A stretch of 33,166 nt of DNA from Spartobacteria bacterium (GTDB lineage: Bacteria > Verrucomicrobiota > Verrucomicrobiia > Chthoniobacterales > UBA10450), in the NCBI GenBank assembly GCA_003167555.1, contig PMSN01000007.1:1-33166 (forward strand), in the 5' to 3' direction. The notes under the pieces are model-generated. The model saw only the letters and a list, made by a program, of their open reading frames with translations. It searched no databases and was not told the origin of the DNA. The position numbers were made by a program, and so were the translations under genes. Below are positions 25,226 to 32,024 of this stretch, one piece after another (positions within the stretch are counted from its first letter, which is position 1; each line of letters starts with the position of its first letter).

Positions 25226-25244
25226 GGCGTTTCTGTGAAACACC
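25226..25244. repeat. REP-like hairpin, second copy of the 20384 element
   Basis: GGCGTTTC pairs with GAAACACC (one mismatch) around a TGT loop. Eighteen bases, 25224-25241, are identical to 20381-20398. It lies upstream of the dynamin-like gene. Confidence 0.7.
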
Positions 25245-25261
25245 GCCGCTTCCGCCCCCAT

Positions 25262-25310
25262 CCTCTCCGCTATCCTCCGCCCTCCATCCTCGATTCTCGA
25301 TTCTCCACGT
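25262..25310. repeat. Degenerate tandem heptamers (about 7 units)
   Basis: Period-7 units CCTCTCC, GCTATCC, TCCGCCC, TCCATCC, TCGATTC, TCGATTC, TCCACGT lie in the gap between the dynamin-like gene and hflX. Confidence 0.65.
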
Positions 25311-25324
25311 CCCACCCCCACCCT

Positions 25325-25359
25325 CTCGTCACTCGTCACATGTCACATGTCACTCGTCA
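25325..25359. repeat. Tandem heptamers (5 units) upstream of hflX
   Basis: Units CTCGTCA, CTCGTCA, CATGTCA, CATGTCA, CTCGTCA are perfectly phased. They end 31 nt before the hflX start, so they lie in its leader or promoter. Confidence 0.8.
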
Positions 25360-25390
25360 CTTCTTCCGACCCTGCTAGATTGTGAATCCG

Positions 25391-26707
25391 ATGTTTGAGA
25401 TCAAGGCCAAAGACAAGATGGTCGAGCGCGCGCTTCTCCTCGGCGCGTACATCGATACCGGCAAGAAGGCCGAAGCGCAGAGTTTGCTCGAGGAACTCGA
25501 AGAACTTGTCGATACGCTCGGCATTCCCGTCGTCGAGCGGAAGCTGGTTTATCATCGCGAACAACATCCGCGCTACTTGATCGGCTCCGGCAAAGCCCAG
25601 GAGATTGTCGATCTCGCGAAGAAACTCGAGTGCGACGTCCTCGTTTTCGACAACGAGCTGAGCCCATCGCAGCAACGAAACTGGGAGGAGCTTGCCGGCA
25701 TGACCGTGGCCGATCGGCAGGAAATCATCCTCGATATTTTCGGCGCCCGCGCCCAAACCCGCGAAGCCCGTATCCAGGTGGACCTCGCCCGCATGTCGTA
25801 TTCGCTCCCGCGGCTCACCCGTGCCTGGAGTCACCTCGGACAACAAGGCGGCGGCATCGGCGCGAAAGGCGAAGGCGAAAGCCAGCTCGAGCAGGACAAA
25901 CGAAAAATCCGGTTGCAGATCGACCGGCTCAAGCGCGAGCTCGTCGTCGTCCGCAGCTCACGCGCCACGCAGCGGAAGGATCGGAAACGCGCTCCGGTGC
26001 CGAACGCAGCCATCGTCGGCTACACCAATACCGGCAAGTCCTCGCTCCTGCGCCGGCTCACGGGCGCGGACGTTCTCATCGAGAACAAACTCTTCGCCAC
26101 CCTCGATACCACCACGCGCAAGATCGCGCTCCCGAATAAGCAGCCGCTTCTCCTTACCGACACCGTCGGTTTCGTCCGGAAGCTGCCGCATCAACTCGTC
26201 GAAGCGTTCAACGCCACCCTCGAAGAAGCCGCGCTCTCCGACTTCCTCATCCACGTCCTCGACGCTTCGCAGCCCGAGGTCATGGAATTCTACAACACCA
26301 CCATGCGCGTCCTGACCGATCTCGGCGCCGACACGAAACAAATGCTGGTTGTCTTCAACAAGATCGACAAGTTGAGCGATCCCTCCGCGCTCTTCGCCTT
26401 GCGCCGGCATTTCCCCGACGCCGTTTCCGTCTCAGCCAAAACCGGCGAGGGCATGCCCGAGTTGATCGAACGCATTTCCGAATTCGTCGCCCGCGGCACA
26501 ATGACGATCGCGCTCCGCCTCCCCTCCGAGCGCGCCGATCTCCTCGCGCGCCTGCATCGCGAAGGTTCCGTGCACGACCTTCAATACGAGGAAGGCTTCA
26601 CCTCCGTCACCGCCACCATCCCCACGCGATCCCTCGAACTCTTCGCCCCCTTCCTCGCCGCCTCCGATCCTGCCGTCATCGACGAGCCGGTCCCTGCGTC
26701 CGACTAG
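25391..26707 (+). CDS. hflX: Ribosome-associated GTPase HflX
   Basis: A 438-residue GTPase that splits or rescues stalled ribosomes under stress. The N-terminal HflX domain contains HREQHPRYLIGSGKAQEI and NELSPSQQRNWE. The glycine-rich hinge is GGGIGAKGEGESQLEQDKR (153-171). The G domain has GYTNTGKS (210-217), DTVGFVRKLP (257-266), NKID (323-326) and SAK (348-350). I chose ATG 25391 (MFEIKAKDKMVERALLLG), which matches the usual N-terminus; GTG 25382 would add three residues. It is monocistronic. Confidence 0.95.
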   Translation: MFEIKAKDKMVERALLLGAYIDTGKKAEAQSLLEELEELVDTLGIPVVERKLVYHREQHPRYLIGSGKAQEIVDLAKKLECDVLVFDNELSPSQQRNWEELAGMTVADRQEIILDIFGARAQTREARIQVDLARMSYSLPRLTRAWSHLGQQGGGIGAKGEGESQLEQDKRKIRLQIDRLKRELVVVRSSRATQRKDRKRAPVPNAAIVGYTNTGKSSLLRRLTGADVLIENKLFATLDTTTRKIALPNKQPLLLTDTVGFVRKLPHQLVEAFNATLEEAALSDFLIHVLDASQPEVMEFYNTTMRVLTDLGADTKQMLVVFNKIDKLSDPSALFALRRHFPDAVSVSAKTGEGMPELIERISEFVARGTMTIALRLPSERADLLARLHREGSVHDLQYEEGFTSVTATIPTRSLELFAPFLAASDPAVIDEPVPASD

Positions 26708-26720
26708 AGAACTGACTGCT

Positions 26721-26806
26721 GCCCTCTACCCTCTGCCCTCCATTGTTTCCTACTTTCTACTTCCTACTTTCTACTTCTTCAGGCTACTTCCTACTTTCTA
26801 CTTTCC
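26721..26806. repeat. Tandem heptamers between hflX and the carbonic anhydrase gene
   Basis: Two blocks are present: GCCCTCT/ACCCTCT/GCCCTCC (26721-26741), and repeated CCTACTT/TCTACTT units (26749-26806). The second block runs into the minus-strand carbonic anhydrase gene and encodes its last residues (VESRK) and its TAG stop. Confidence 0.8.
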
Positions 26807-27446
26807 CCAACGCTCCTACCGCCTTTTCATAGACCGCAACCATTTGCGGAAAATCGCTCACGGTAACATTCAGATCTCTGAGCAGCCCATCCTTGAGCCC
26901 ATAGATCCAACCATGCACCGTTAACTCCTGGTCGCGCTCCCAGGCGTCGCGGGCAATCGTAGTCTGGCAGACGTTCACCACCTGCTCGACGACGTTCAAC
27001 TCACAAAGCCGGTCCGAAGCCTCCGACTCACCGCCCGCGCTCGCCAGCCACGTCTCATGCTTCCGCCGCACATCGTCCACATGGCGCAGCCAGTTATCGC
27101 TTAGGCCCAGCCGGTCGCGCCGAAGCGCAGCCCCCACGCCGCTGCATCCATAATGTCCGCAGACAATGATGTGGCGCACCTTCAAGAGATCCACCGCGAA
27201 CTCCATTACCGACAAACAATTGAGGTCCGTGTGCACCACCAGGTTGGCGAGATTGCGGTGGACGAACAATTCTCCCGGCGCCAATCCCACAATCTGATTG
27301 GCCGGCACCCGGCTGTCCGAGCAGCCGATCCAAAGATAGTTAGGCGATTGTTGTTGCGAAAGCCCGATAAAGAACTCCGGGTCCTGCTGCCGGATACGTC
27401 CGGCCCAAGCCTTGTTGCTCTCGAAAAGATGACTGAGCGTTTCCAT
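26784..27446 (-). CDS. can: Beta-class carbonic anhydrase
   Basis: Interconverts CO2 and bicarbonate in the cytoplasm. The 220 residues are typical. Zinc ligands are at the same positions as in E. coli Can: Cys42 and Asp44 (GCSDSRVPAN), His98 and Cys101 (VCGHYGCSGV). The bicarbonate-site region FVHRNLANLV and GWIYGLKDGLLRDL are conserved. The final five residues and the stop are encoded by an intergenic heptamer repeat, so the original end was probably a little different. Confidence 0.95.
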   Translation of the reverse strand: METLSHLFESNKAWAGRIRQQDPEFFIGLSQQQSPNYLWIGCSDSRVPANQIVGLAPGELFVHRNLANLVVHTDLNCLSVMEFAVDLLKVRHIIVCGHYGCSGVGAALRRDRLGLSDNWLRHVDDVRRKHETWLASAGGESEASDRLCELNVVEQVVNVCQTTIARDAWERDQELTVHGWIYGLKDGLLRDLNVTVSDFPQMVAVYEKAVGALGKVESRK

Positions 27447-27496
27447 GAGAAGTCCGCAGCCTACGCAGATTTCGCAGACAACAAAACGCCAATCCG

Positions 27497-27559
27497 TCCG
27501 CCCTCCGACCTTCTGCCCTCTCCGCTATCCTCTAGCCTCAATCCCTCCATCCTCGCCCC
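27497..27559. repeat. Degenerate tandem heptamers
   Basis: Pyrimidine-rich period-7 units (TCCGCCC, TCCGACC, TTCTGCC, CTCTCCG, CTATCCT, CTAGCCT and so on) lie in the gap between the carbonic anhydrase start and the DUF5069 gene end. Confidence 0.6.
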
Positions 27560-27581
27560 CATCCCCAGTCCTCCCGGGCAC

Positions 27582-27606
27582 GCCGTAGCCTTGGCGAAGG
27601 CGGCTA
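27582..27606. repeat. REP-like hairpin overlapping the DUF5069 stop codon
   Basis: GTAGCCTT and AAGGCGGCTAC form an imperfect stem around GGCG. The outer CTA (27604-27606) is the TAG stop of the minus-strand DUF5069 gene. Confidence 0.55.
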
Positions 27607-28047
27607 CTTCAGCACCGCCTGGTGGAACTCGTACCAGTCATCCAGATTGTTCAAGTTCACCGCGTCTCGTGGCGCGGCCGCATCGTCCGCCATGCCGCAA
27701 GAACCCAGCACACTCTTACGCGTTTCGTCATCGTGAATATACCCGCGCACCGAGGCGTTATGCTTCTCGATCGCCTCCGGTGTAAGCGTCTTGGCGTTCT
27801 TCTTCACCCACGCTTCAAATTCCGGGTAGGTCGGCTTCTTCTGCTTAATGAAATCCTTCACCGCCTGTTCCTCGAGCCCGAGCGCCGCGCAAGTCATCGC
27901 ATCGAACCCTCGACCGATGCCGGGATAACCCGCGGCGAGTTTACCCGCCGCTTCGAGAGAGACTTTCTGCCAAAGCCGCGGCAGGTGCAGAACGCCAAGT
28001 GGCCCGGCCGTGCCGGAACTGATTAGTGGAACGTAAGTGTTGCTCAT
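27604..28047 (-). CDS. DUF5069 domain-containing protein
   Basis: 147 residues. The pattern LGVLHLPRLWQKVSLEAAGKL, GIGRGFDAMTCAALGL, PTYPEFEAWVKKNA and NLDDWYEFHQAVL matches the DUF5069 family as I remember it, a cytoplasmic protein of unknown function common in Verrucomicrobia. It contains no catalytic motif I can name. The stop TAG lies in a REP-like hairpin. Confidence 0.82.
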   Translation of the reverse strand: MSNTYVPLISSGTAGPLGVLHLPRLWQKVSLEAAGKLAAGYPGIGRGFDAMTCAALGLEEQAVKDFIKQKKPTYPEFEAWVKKNAKTLTPEAIEKHNASVRGYIHDDETRKSVLGSCGMADDAAAPRDAVNLNNLDDWYEFHQAVLK

Positions 28048-28142
28048 AATGACGAGAGACTAGTGATTCCAAGGCGCGAACACAACAATTTGTCACGCCG
28101 GCTTTAGCGAAGATGGAAGCCTTCGTAATGGTGGATCCGTCT

Positions 28143-28170
28143 TCTACTTTCTAATTTAGACTTTCTACTT
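28143..28170. repeat. Tandem heptamers (4 units)
   Basis: Units TCTACTT, TCTAATT, TAGACTT, TCTACTT lie 3' of the CPBP protease gene. Confidence 0.65.
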
Positions 28171-28188
28171 TCTCGCTCGGATTCGAGC

Positions 28189-28932
28189 TCACCGTCCAAG
28201 TCTCCCGAGACCCTCAATGTAGCAGTTACCCAAGCCATGAAGAACACAAACAATGGCGAGATTGCCCGATCTCCTAAACAGCACCCCAAAGAACAACCCG
28301 GTCACAAAAATACCCGCGAACATGGGTAACGCCTGCCAGGGCGCACGACCCGAGAAGTGGTAGAAATGCAAGGGACCGAAAGTGAAGAATAAGTTGCTGA
28401 CGAGAATGCCCCAGGCAGAGCCCCAACGCCGCACGAGTTCCGTCTGCAGAATTCCGCGGTAGACGAGTTCCTGATGGAAACCCCAGACGAAGTTTGTAAA
28501 GACAACAATCGCCGCGGGGCGCCACCATGTGCCAGGGTCCGCTACGATCATTCGCAATCGGTCCGCGAAGAGAACGCCGAAGACAACGTTCCCGATGACG
28601 AACACCTGGATGAGGTAAGACTTCTCCGTCACATTCCAATTCCGCCAGGGATACAGACCGATCTGCGCCAGCCTCACTCCAGCGAAGAACCGGGTGAGGA
28701 CAATCGCCAAAACAAGCAAGACGGGGACGCGCAGCCAGGCAGGAGGGACAGGCAGTCCACCAAGGCTAAGGAGCCACAACCTGGGACCGATCACGCCTTC
28801 CAGCAAAACGAAGATCAGCAACAACCGAAGACCCGCAGCAGAATCGATTTCGGGCGGACGCTTATTCCCAAAAAGAAAAACGTGGCCCCGTAAATGGCAA
28901 GCCAACCACTCGCCCCAAGTTCGCGTCTTCAT
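28189..28932 (-). CDS. CPBP-family intramembrane metalloprotease
   Basis: A 247-residue polytopic membrane protein of the Abi/CAAX (CPBP) family. Motif 1 appears as HQELVYRG, with Gln where the first Glu of EExxxR normally stands. Motif 2 is FGPLHFYHF, and motif 3 is VLHGLGN. About six to seven hydrophobic segments are visible. Relatives process prenylated or bacteriocin-related peptides, or protect against them; the substrate is unknown. It is the leftmost gene of the minus-strand group whose spacers resemble integron attC sites. A degenerate site lies just upstream of its start, but I found no attC after its stop, so it may be the last cassette or a resident gene. Confidence 0.8.
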   Translation of the reverse strand: MKTRTWGEWLACHLRGHVFLFGNKRPPEIDSAAGLRLLLIFVLLEGVIGPRLWLLSLGGLPVPPAWLRVPVLLVLAIVLTRFFAGVRLAQIGLYPWRNWNVTEKSYLIQVFVIGNVVFGVLFADRLRMIVADPGTWWRPAAIVVFTNFVWGFHQELVYRGILQTELVRRWGSAWGILVSNLFFTFGPLHFYHFSGRAPWQALPMFAGIFVTGLFFGVLFRRSGNLAIVCVLHGLGNCYIEGLGRLGR

Positions 28933-28949
28933 GTGGTGTTACACTGCGA

Positions 28950-29036
28950 AAGTAATGAGGAAGAAACCAGCTACGTCTACCAAAAGCGAGCCGGAATGTC
29001 CTCTGTCCTCCGACCTCGACCTCTGGATGGTTAGAT
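28950..29036 (-). other. Degenerate attC-like site, membrane protein cassette / CPBP gene
   Basis: Read on the minus strand, the left box is a perfect RYYYAAC (ATCTAAC, 29036-29030) and contains the TAA stop of the 29031 gene. The inner right half (GGTAGACGTAGCTGG) matches the site at 29587-29696. The terminal right box has decayed to ATTACTT. Heptamers occupy the loop. It is probably a relic that is poor at recombination. Confidence 0.5.
28999..29026. repeat. Heptamers in the loop of the 28950 attC-like site
   Basis: TCCTCTG and TCCTCCG are followed by less regular ACCTC units. They sit between the two halves of the attC-like element. Confidence 0.5.
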
Positions 29037-29588
29037 GTTCTGTGGCCGACGGCGTGCGTATCCAAAAAAGAGCCCTCCAATCGACGCCAGAATCAAGGCG
29101 GCGACGAACCACTCGATGCCGTTCCTCTGGAGAGGAAACCAAGAGCCGCTCTGACGGAGGCCGGTCGCAGCAGCAATTAGGAAGCACAAGATGCCGAGTA
29201 TAGGAAAGATGAGAGCGAGCGCTTGAGCGCCTTCGCGCGAAAGCGACCGCCTTCTGGCGTGGGCCGTGCGCCATCCCTTGGATAGTTCCAGCGCCAAGCT
29301 GACTAGGTAGAGGAAGGCGCAGAAAAGTAGAGACGGGATCAGTAGAACCCAGAGCCAAAAGGGCTCCAATGCCTCCCTCGACCGCGCTCCGTAAAGGGCT
29401 ATCGCGCAAATCACGTTCGGAACCAAAGCAAATACGCTTAAGAACGCGAGCTCGTTGTATAGCCGGCCCAAGATGGAGATGTGCATGAAAAACCAAAACC
29501 GGCTCAGGAACCAGCAAGCAGGAGAAAAAAAGACGGGAACCAGCGGGAGAAATATCCACCACTTAACTGTGCGGAGATATTTTTTCAT
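29031..29588 (-). CDS. Hypothetical polytopic membrane protein (probable integron cassette gene)
   Basis: 185 residues with about four hydrophobic segments: WWIFLPLVPVFFSPACWFL, LAFLSVFALVPNVICAIAL, FWLWVLLIPSLLFCAFLYLV and ALALIFPILGILCFLIAAA, plus a possible fifth near the C-terminus. It has no recognised family. The start codon overlaps the upstream attC box (GTTAGATG), so there is no Shine-Dalgarno of its own. The stop TAA lies inside the RYYYAAC box of the next site. This packing of a single gene between two boxes is typical of integron cassettes. The base composition looks less GC-rich than in the core genes. Confidence 0.7.
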   Translation of the reverse strand: MKKYLRTVKWWIFLPLVPVFFSPACWFLSRFWFFMHISILGRLYNELAFLSVFALVPNVICAIALYGARSREALEPFWLWVLLIPSLLFCAFLYLVSLALELSKGWRTAHARRRSLSREGAQALALIFPILGILCFLIAAATGLRQSGSWFPLQRNGIEWFVAALILASIGGLFFGYARRRPQNI

Positions 29589-29696
29589 CTAACGAGAACA
29601 AGATCAGCTACGGCTACCGATAGCGAGCCAAAATGTGATCTGACTTCCGACCTCCGACTTGTGACTTCTGAGCTCTGCTGCATGGCTTGGTCAGGC
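29587..29696 (-). other. attC-like recombination site, 110 bp
   Basis: On the minus strand it begins GCCTGAC (one mismatch to RYYYAAC, 29696-29690) and ends with a perfect GTTRRRY box, GTTAGAT (29593-29587). The right half, 32 bp ending at that box, is 27/32 identical to the right half of the site at 32838-32960. The stop TGA of the 29691 gene is inside the left box, and the start of the 29031 gene overlaps the right box. The left arm pairs only partly with the right. Six heptamers fill the central loop. Confidence 0.65.
29639..29680. repeat. Tandem heptamers (6 units) inside an attC-like site
   Basis: Units TCTGACT, TCCGACC, TCCGACT, TGTGACT, TCTGAGC, TCTGCTG lie in the central loop between the two arms of the 29587-29696 site. 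Confidence 0.75.
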
Positions 29697-30325
29697 GGGC
29701 CTTCCACTCGGCGATTGCATCGATCGCTGCAGGGATAGATAAAGGCTTGATGTTGCTAACAGCGTGACTGGAAATGTGATGACTAGCCCCACGCCAAGGA
29801 GGGCAGCCCCGGCAAGATTCAGTAATAGGGCCATTAGCACGAAACCGCACACCGTCCACCACCGGCCATGCGAGAGCGCCGCAGCACCCCGCAGGGCCTC
29901 AAGAGCCGATGCGGGCCGTGTTGCAAGAATGTGCCCGAAGAGTGCATACCGAACAGCCACATAGATCCCAGGCACAACGAGAAGCACGAGACCGCCAGCT
30001 ACCGCTACTAAATAGATGCAGAAAGCGAGAAGAAAGCTTGGGCCCCGGTCGAGCAAAGCAGTCAGGTCAGTCAAGTTTGGCGCATTGCCATCTGCGGCCT
30101 TTAGGGCAATGCCATGACATCCCACGATGAGCCCGAAAACAGGAACAGGAAAACCAGGTGGAGAACAAGCCACACAACGAATCCAAATCGGTGAAGTCCC
30201 ACCACGGCCAACTCTAAAGCTACCCACGAGGCAAAAAGAATGAGCATCGACATGACAAAGACACGCGGACCTGAGTGAAATATCCTCCACGCAGTCCGAA
30301 AGCGCGGTGTGTCTTGATCAGTCAT
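29691..30325 (-). pseudogene. Frameshifted polytopic membrane protein (probable integron cassette gene)
   Basis: The first frame runs from ATG 30325 (MTDQDTPRFRTAWRIF, membrane helix, FGFVVWLVLHLVFLFLFSG). The natural continuation lies in another frame (FGLIVGCHGIALKAADG) down to TGA 29691. The break is at or near a four-A run (plus strand 30136-30139). Adding one base there gives one 211-residue frame with about four to five membrane helices (LLAFCIYLVAVAGGLVLLVV, WWTVCGFVLMALLLNLAGAA and others). The similarity to YIP1/DUF-type membrane proteins is vague. It could be a true pseudogene or a sequencing or assembly indel. The stop is inside the attC left box GCCTGAC; the start is 17 nt after the preceding attC. 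Confidence 0.65.
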
Positions 30326-30341
30326 CCGAAAAGAACATAGC

Positions 30342-30407
30342 GCCTAACGAAACACAAGAGCAACGACTGGTTAAGCGCTTGGCTGCCATCCAAGTCTGCG
30401 GTGAGGC
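30342..30407 (-). other. attC-like recombination site, 66 bp, well formed
   Basis: On the minus strand the left box is GCCTCAC (30407-30401, one mismatch) and the right box GTTAGGC (30348-30342, perfect). The inner arms GCAGACTTGG and CCAGTCGTTGC pair with a few unpaired bases, as expected of L boxes with extrahelical bases. A terminal stem CTTGG/CCAAG caps the loop. The length is within the classical attC range. The stop TGA of the exported Ig-like gene (30408-30410) abuts the left box. Confidence 0.7.
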
Positions 30408-30776
30408 TCAAGCTGATATCGGCGGTAACGACGCCATGGTGGTTCGGTCCTCGGGCGAAGGACAATCCGGATGTTGCGTGGAAATGGAGGGCGAATCCCG
30501 CCAATGAAGTCGCCGTGCAAGGCAAGGAGCCAATCGAGAGACGCTCGTTCGCAGGGTGAAGTCGCCGGCACTGTTAGTGTATGTCTCGCCAAGAGTTCCG
30601 TTCCAAGGCGGATTCCGGTGATCGTAGATTTCGATAAGCGGAACCTCATGAACCGCAAGAATCCGCGCTTTCGGTACGCTGCGATTTGCGCGATCGACGA
30701 CGCGACCGCGAATTGTGCCGGAGTACGCGCACTCGCAAAGTGCGAGAAAAATAACGACTGTGATTATGCGATACAC
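30408..30776 (-). CDS. Small exported protein with carboxypeptidase-regulatory-like (Ig-like) fold
   Basis: 122 residues. A signal peptide covers about 1-19 (IITVVIFLALCECAYSG). Then comes a short beta-sandwich pattern of the CarboxypepD_reg type: GTIRGRVVDRANRSVPKARI, then TYTNSAGDFTLRT. After residue 77 the composition changes to Arg/Pro/Ser-rich and the fold pattern is lost. A frameshift or an altered C-terminus is therefore possible; the other two frames are also open here. The TGA stop lies exactly against the left box of the following attC, which favours this frame. The role is unknown. Confidence 0.55.
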   Translation of the reverse strand: MYRIITVVIFLALCECAYSGTIRGRVVDRANRSVPKARILAVHEVPLIEIYDHRNPPWNGTLGETYTNSAGDFTLRTSVSRLAPCLARRLHWRDSPSISTQHPDCPSPEDRTTMASLPPISA

Positions 30777-31085
30777 GGGGACACCTAGCGAGAATGGAGC
30801 GGACTGCCAAGCCGTGACATAGACGGGAAGCCCGAAGGGTGAACGAGTAGCATGAGGTGAATAAATTGATCAGTTATGGCCGCCGAGAGCGAGCATAATC
30901 AGAGATCAGAGGACACAGGACAGAAATCAGTTTGGCGATAGAATGCTCGGTATTGTCTGACTTCCGACATTCTGGCCTCCGACCTCTGACAACCTCTAAC
31001 CTCTGCGCTGTACCTCCCTTCTATTTTCAACCTTCTAATTTTCATGCCGCCAAGCGGTACACAGCCTTGGGCGACACGATGGGAC
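30777..31085. other. Gene-free stretch with attC-type half sites and heptamers
   Basis: 309 bp between the DUF1036 gene and the small exported protein gene. It holds a box ACCTAGC (30783-30789, one mismatch to RYYYAAC) followed by sequence similar to other attC right halves. A second half-site (30867-30894, GATCAG..GGCCGCCGAGAGCGAGC) matches the 29587 site. There is also a block of heptamers (30956-31004) and an imperfect hairpin near 31043-31074. I read it as one or two decayed attC sites. I see no gene in it. Confidence 0.45.
30956..31004. repeat. Tandem heptamers (7 units)
   Basis: Units TCTGACT, TCCGACA, TTCTGGC, CTCCGAC, CTCTGAC, AACCTCT, AACCTCT hold a constant 7-bp period. They resemble those in the 29587-29696 site loop. 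Confidence 0.75.
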
Positions 31086-31433
31086 TTACGGAACTAGATT
31101 CAAGGTAAAGTCATCGTAATCTTCAATATCCAGTAACCGAAAGCCGACATCGCGCGAATCCGTGCTTCCCGTCCATTCGCACCAATCGTACGCCTGATGG
31201 GGCACCGCGCGGACATAAGGTCCCGCCCACACCACCCCATCAGCCGTGTGCGCGTAGTAACAAAAGTAGCGATTCACTTCGTCAAGGTCGCCTCCAAAGA
31301 CATTTGCGGCGTGTCCGGGGTCAATTTTCCACCAACCTGCCTTGGACCAATCGCCGCCGTCGGGGCAATTTGGGGTATACCACATAATGCTGACCCACAC
31401 TGTTCTCGGGTAATGATTACCTATAGTTAACAT
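31086..31433 (-). CDS. DUF1036 domain-containing protein
   Basis: 115 residues. The pattern YPRTVWVSIMWY, then WSKAGWWKIDPGHAANVFGG, then YYAHTADGVVWAGPY, matches the DUF1036 family as I remember it, a small domain of unknown function usually found in exported proteins. This copy has no signal peptide. A GGAAAGG Shine-Dalgarno precedes ATG 31433. It lies in the minus-strand cassette-like region, 35 nt downstream of the putative 66-residue gene. Confidence 0.75.
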   Translation of the reverse strand: MLTIGNHYPRTVWVSIMWYTPNCPDGGDWSKAGWWKIDPGHAANVFGGDLDEVNRYFCYYAHTADGVVWAGPYVRAVPHQAYDWCEWTGSTDSRDVGFRLLDIEDYDDFTLNLVP

Positions 31434-31468
31434 AAGTTTGCCTTTCCAGGGTTAAAGGGATTGCACCG

Positions 31469-31669
31469 TTAATCACAGGCTTGTCGTTGGAACGCGGGCA
31501 AGGAGTGCTTGGCCCGTTTCGCCACTTCGAGATGAACGGCATCGTAACGCCCAGCGCCATGCAGTGCAGTTCCCGCCGCTCGTTCGTTCACGCGCCTTCC
31601 TCCGCCTTTACCGGTCTCGCCGGAGGCAACGCGCCCACCTAATAGTTCCTTGCTTGTTGTTTTCTTCAT
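31469..31669 (-). CDS. Hypothetical small protein (66 aa)
   Basis: A short frame with a possible GAAAGG Shine-Dalgarno before ATG 31669. The protein is basic and Gly-rich at the N-terminus (KKTTSKELLGGRVASGETGK), with no membrane segment and no recognised family. It may be co-transcribed with the DUF1036 gene. It is plausible but could be a chance frame. Confidence 0.4.
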   Translation of the reverse strand: MKKTTSKELLGGRVASGETGKGGGRRVNERAAGTALHGAGRYDAVHLEVAKRAKHSLPAFQRQACD

Positions 31670-31894
31670 AGTGCCTTTCTTGCCTTATTCTTGCTAGTTG
31701 TTGACATCGGTTCGGATAAAAGACCGAAAATAAAGTGCCGACAAAGGCGGCTTTCGTTGGTTAAAACACCGTCCCGGCAGCGGGATCAGTTCGGGCGCTC
31801 ACATTGAGTCTTCGCCAGAGCTGCCCGGCTACGGCCGGATTCCCTCCCCCTGTGGACAATCTCTCCACACCAACTGAATACGACTTTTGCCGGC

Positions 31895-31915
31895 CGAAGT
31901 TTTAAAAAAACTTCG
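31895..31915. repeat. Hairpin, 9-bp stem
   Basis: CGAAGTTTT pairs with AAAACTTCG around AAA. AT-rich, with no following U-tract that would make it a standard terminator on the plus strand. Confidence 0.7.
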
Positions 31916-32006
31916 ATCAGCCAGTAGGAGAATTCCTACACCCCTTTGTCAGACGCGAACTTCGAGGGATCTAAGTTCCTCTTCCACCGATCGCATTGAT
32001 CAAATT

Positions 32007-32024
32007 GTCCCGCGCCTGCGGGAC
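32007..32024. repeat. Hairpin, 7-bp stem, enclosed by a 10-bp outer stem
   Basis: GTCCCGC pairs with GCGGGAC around GCCT. It lies inside the longer pairing 31976-31985 with 32069-32078. Confidence 0.65.

Noticed and set aside
27338-27344. GTTAGGC box inside the carbonic anhydrase gene
   Set aside because: It lies in conserved coding sequence (NYLWIGCSD) with no partner box, so it is a chance match to the attC box.
30342-30376. 35-bp attC using GTTAAGC as the second box
   Set aside because: Too short for an attC, and the arms do not pair. The longer site ending at 30407 has paired arms and fits the stop codon of the neighbouring gene.
30322-30525. Third frame over the same C-terminal region
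   Set aside because: It reads somewhat more like protein (GVVTADISLSLTADLDG), but would run through the attC site and has no start of its own. It is kept only as a reason to doubt the C-terminus of the 30408 gene.
30371-30658. Alternative frame for the C-terminus of the small exported protein
   Set aside because: Arg-rich with no fold pattern. It would need a frameshift, and the primary frame already stops exactly at the attC box. Not fully excluded.
6801-31004. CRISPR array as an explanation of the periodic repeats
   Set aside because: The period is 7 bp with no long conserved repeat or spacers, and no cas genes are present.
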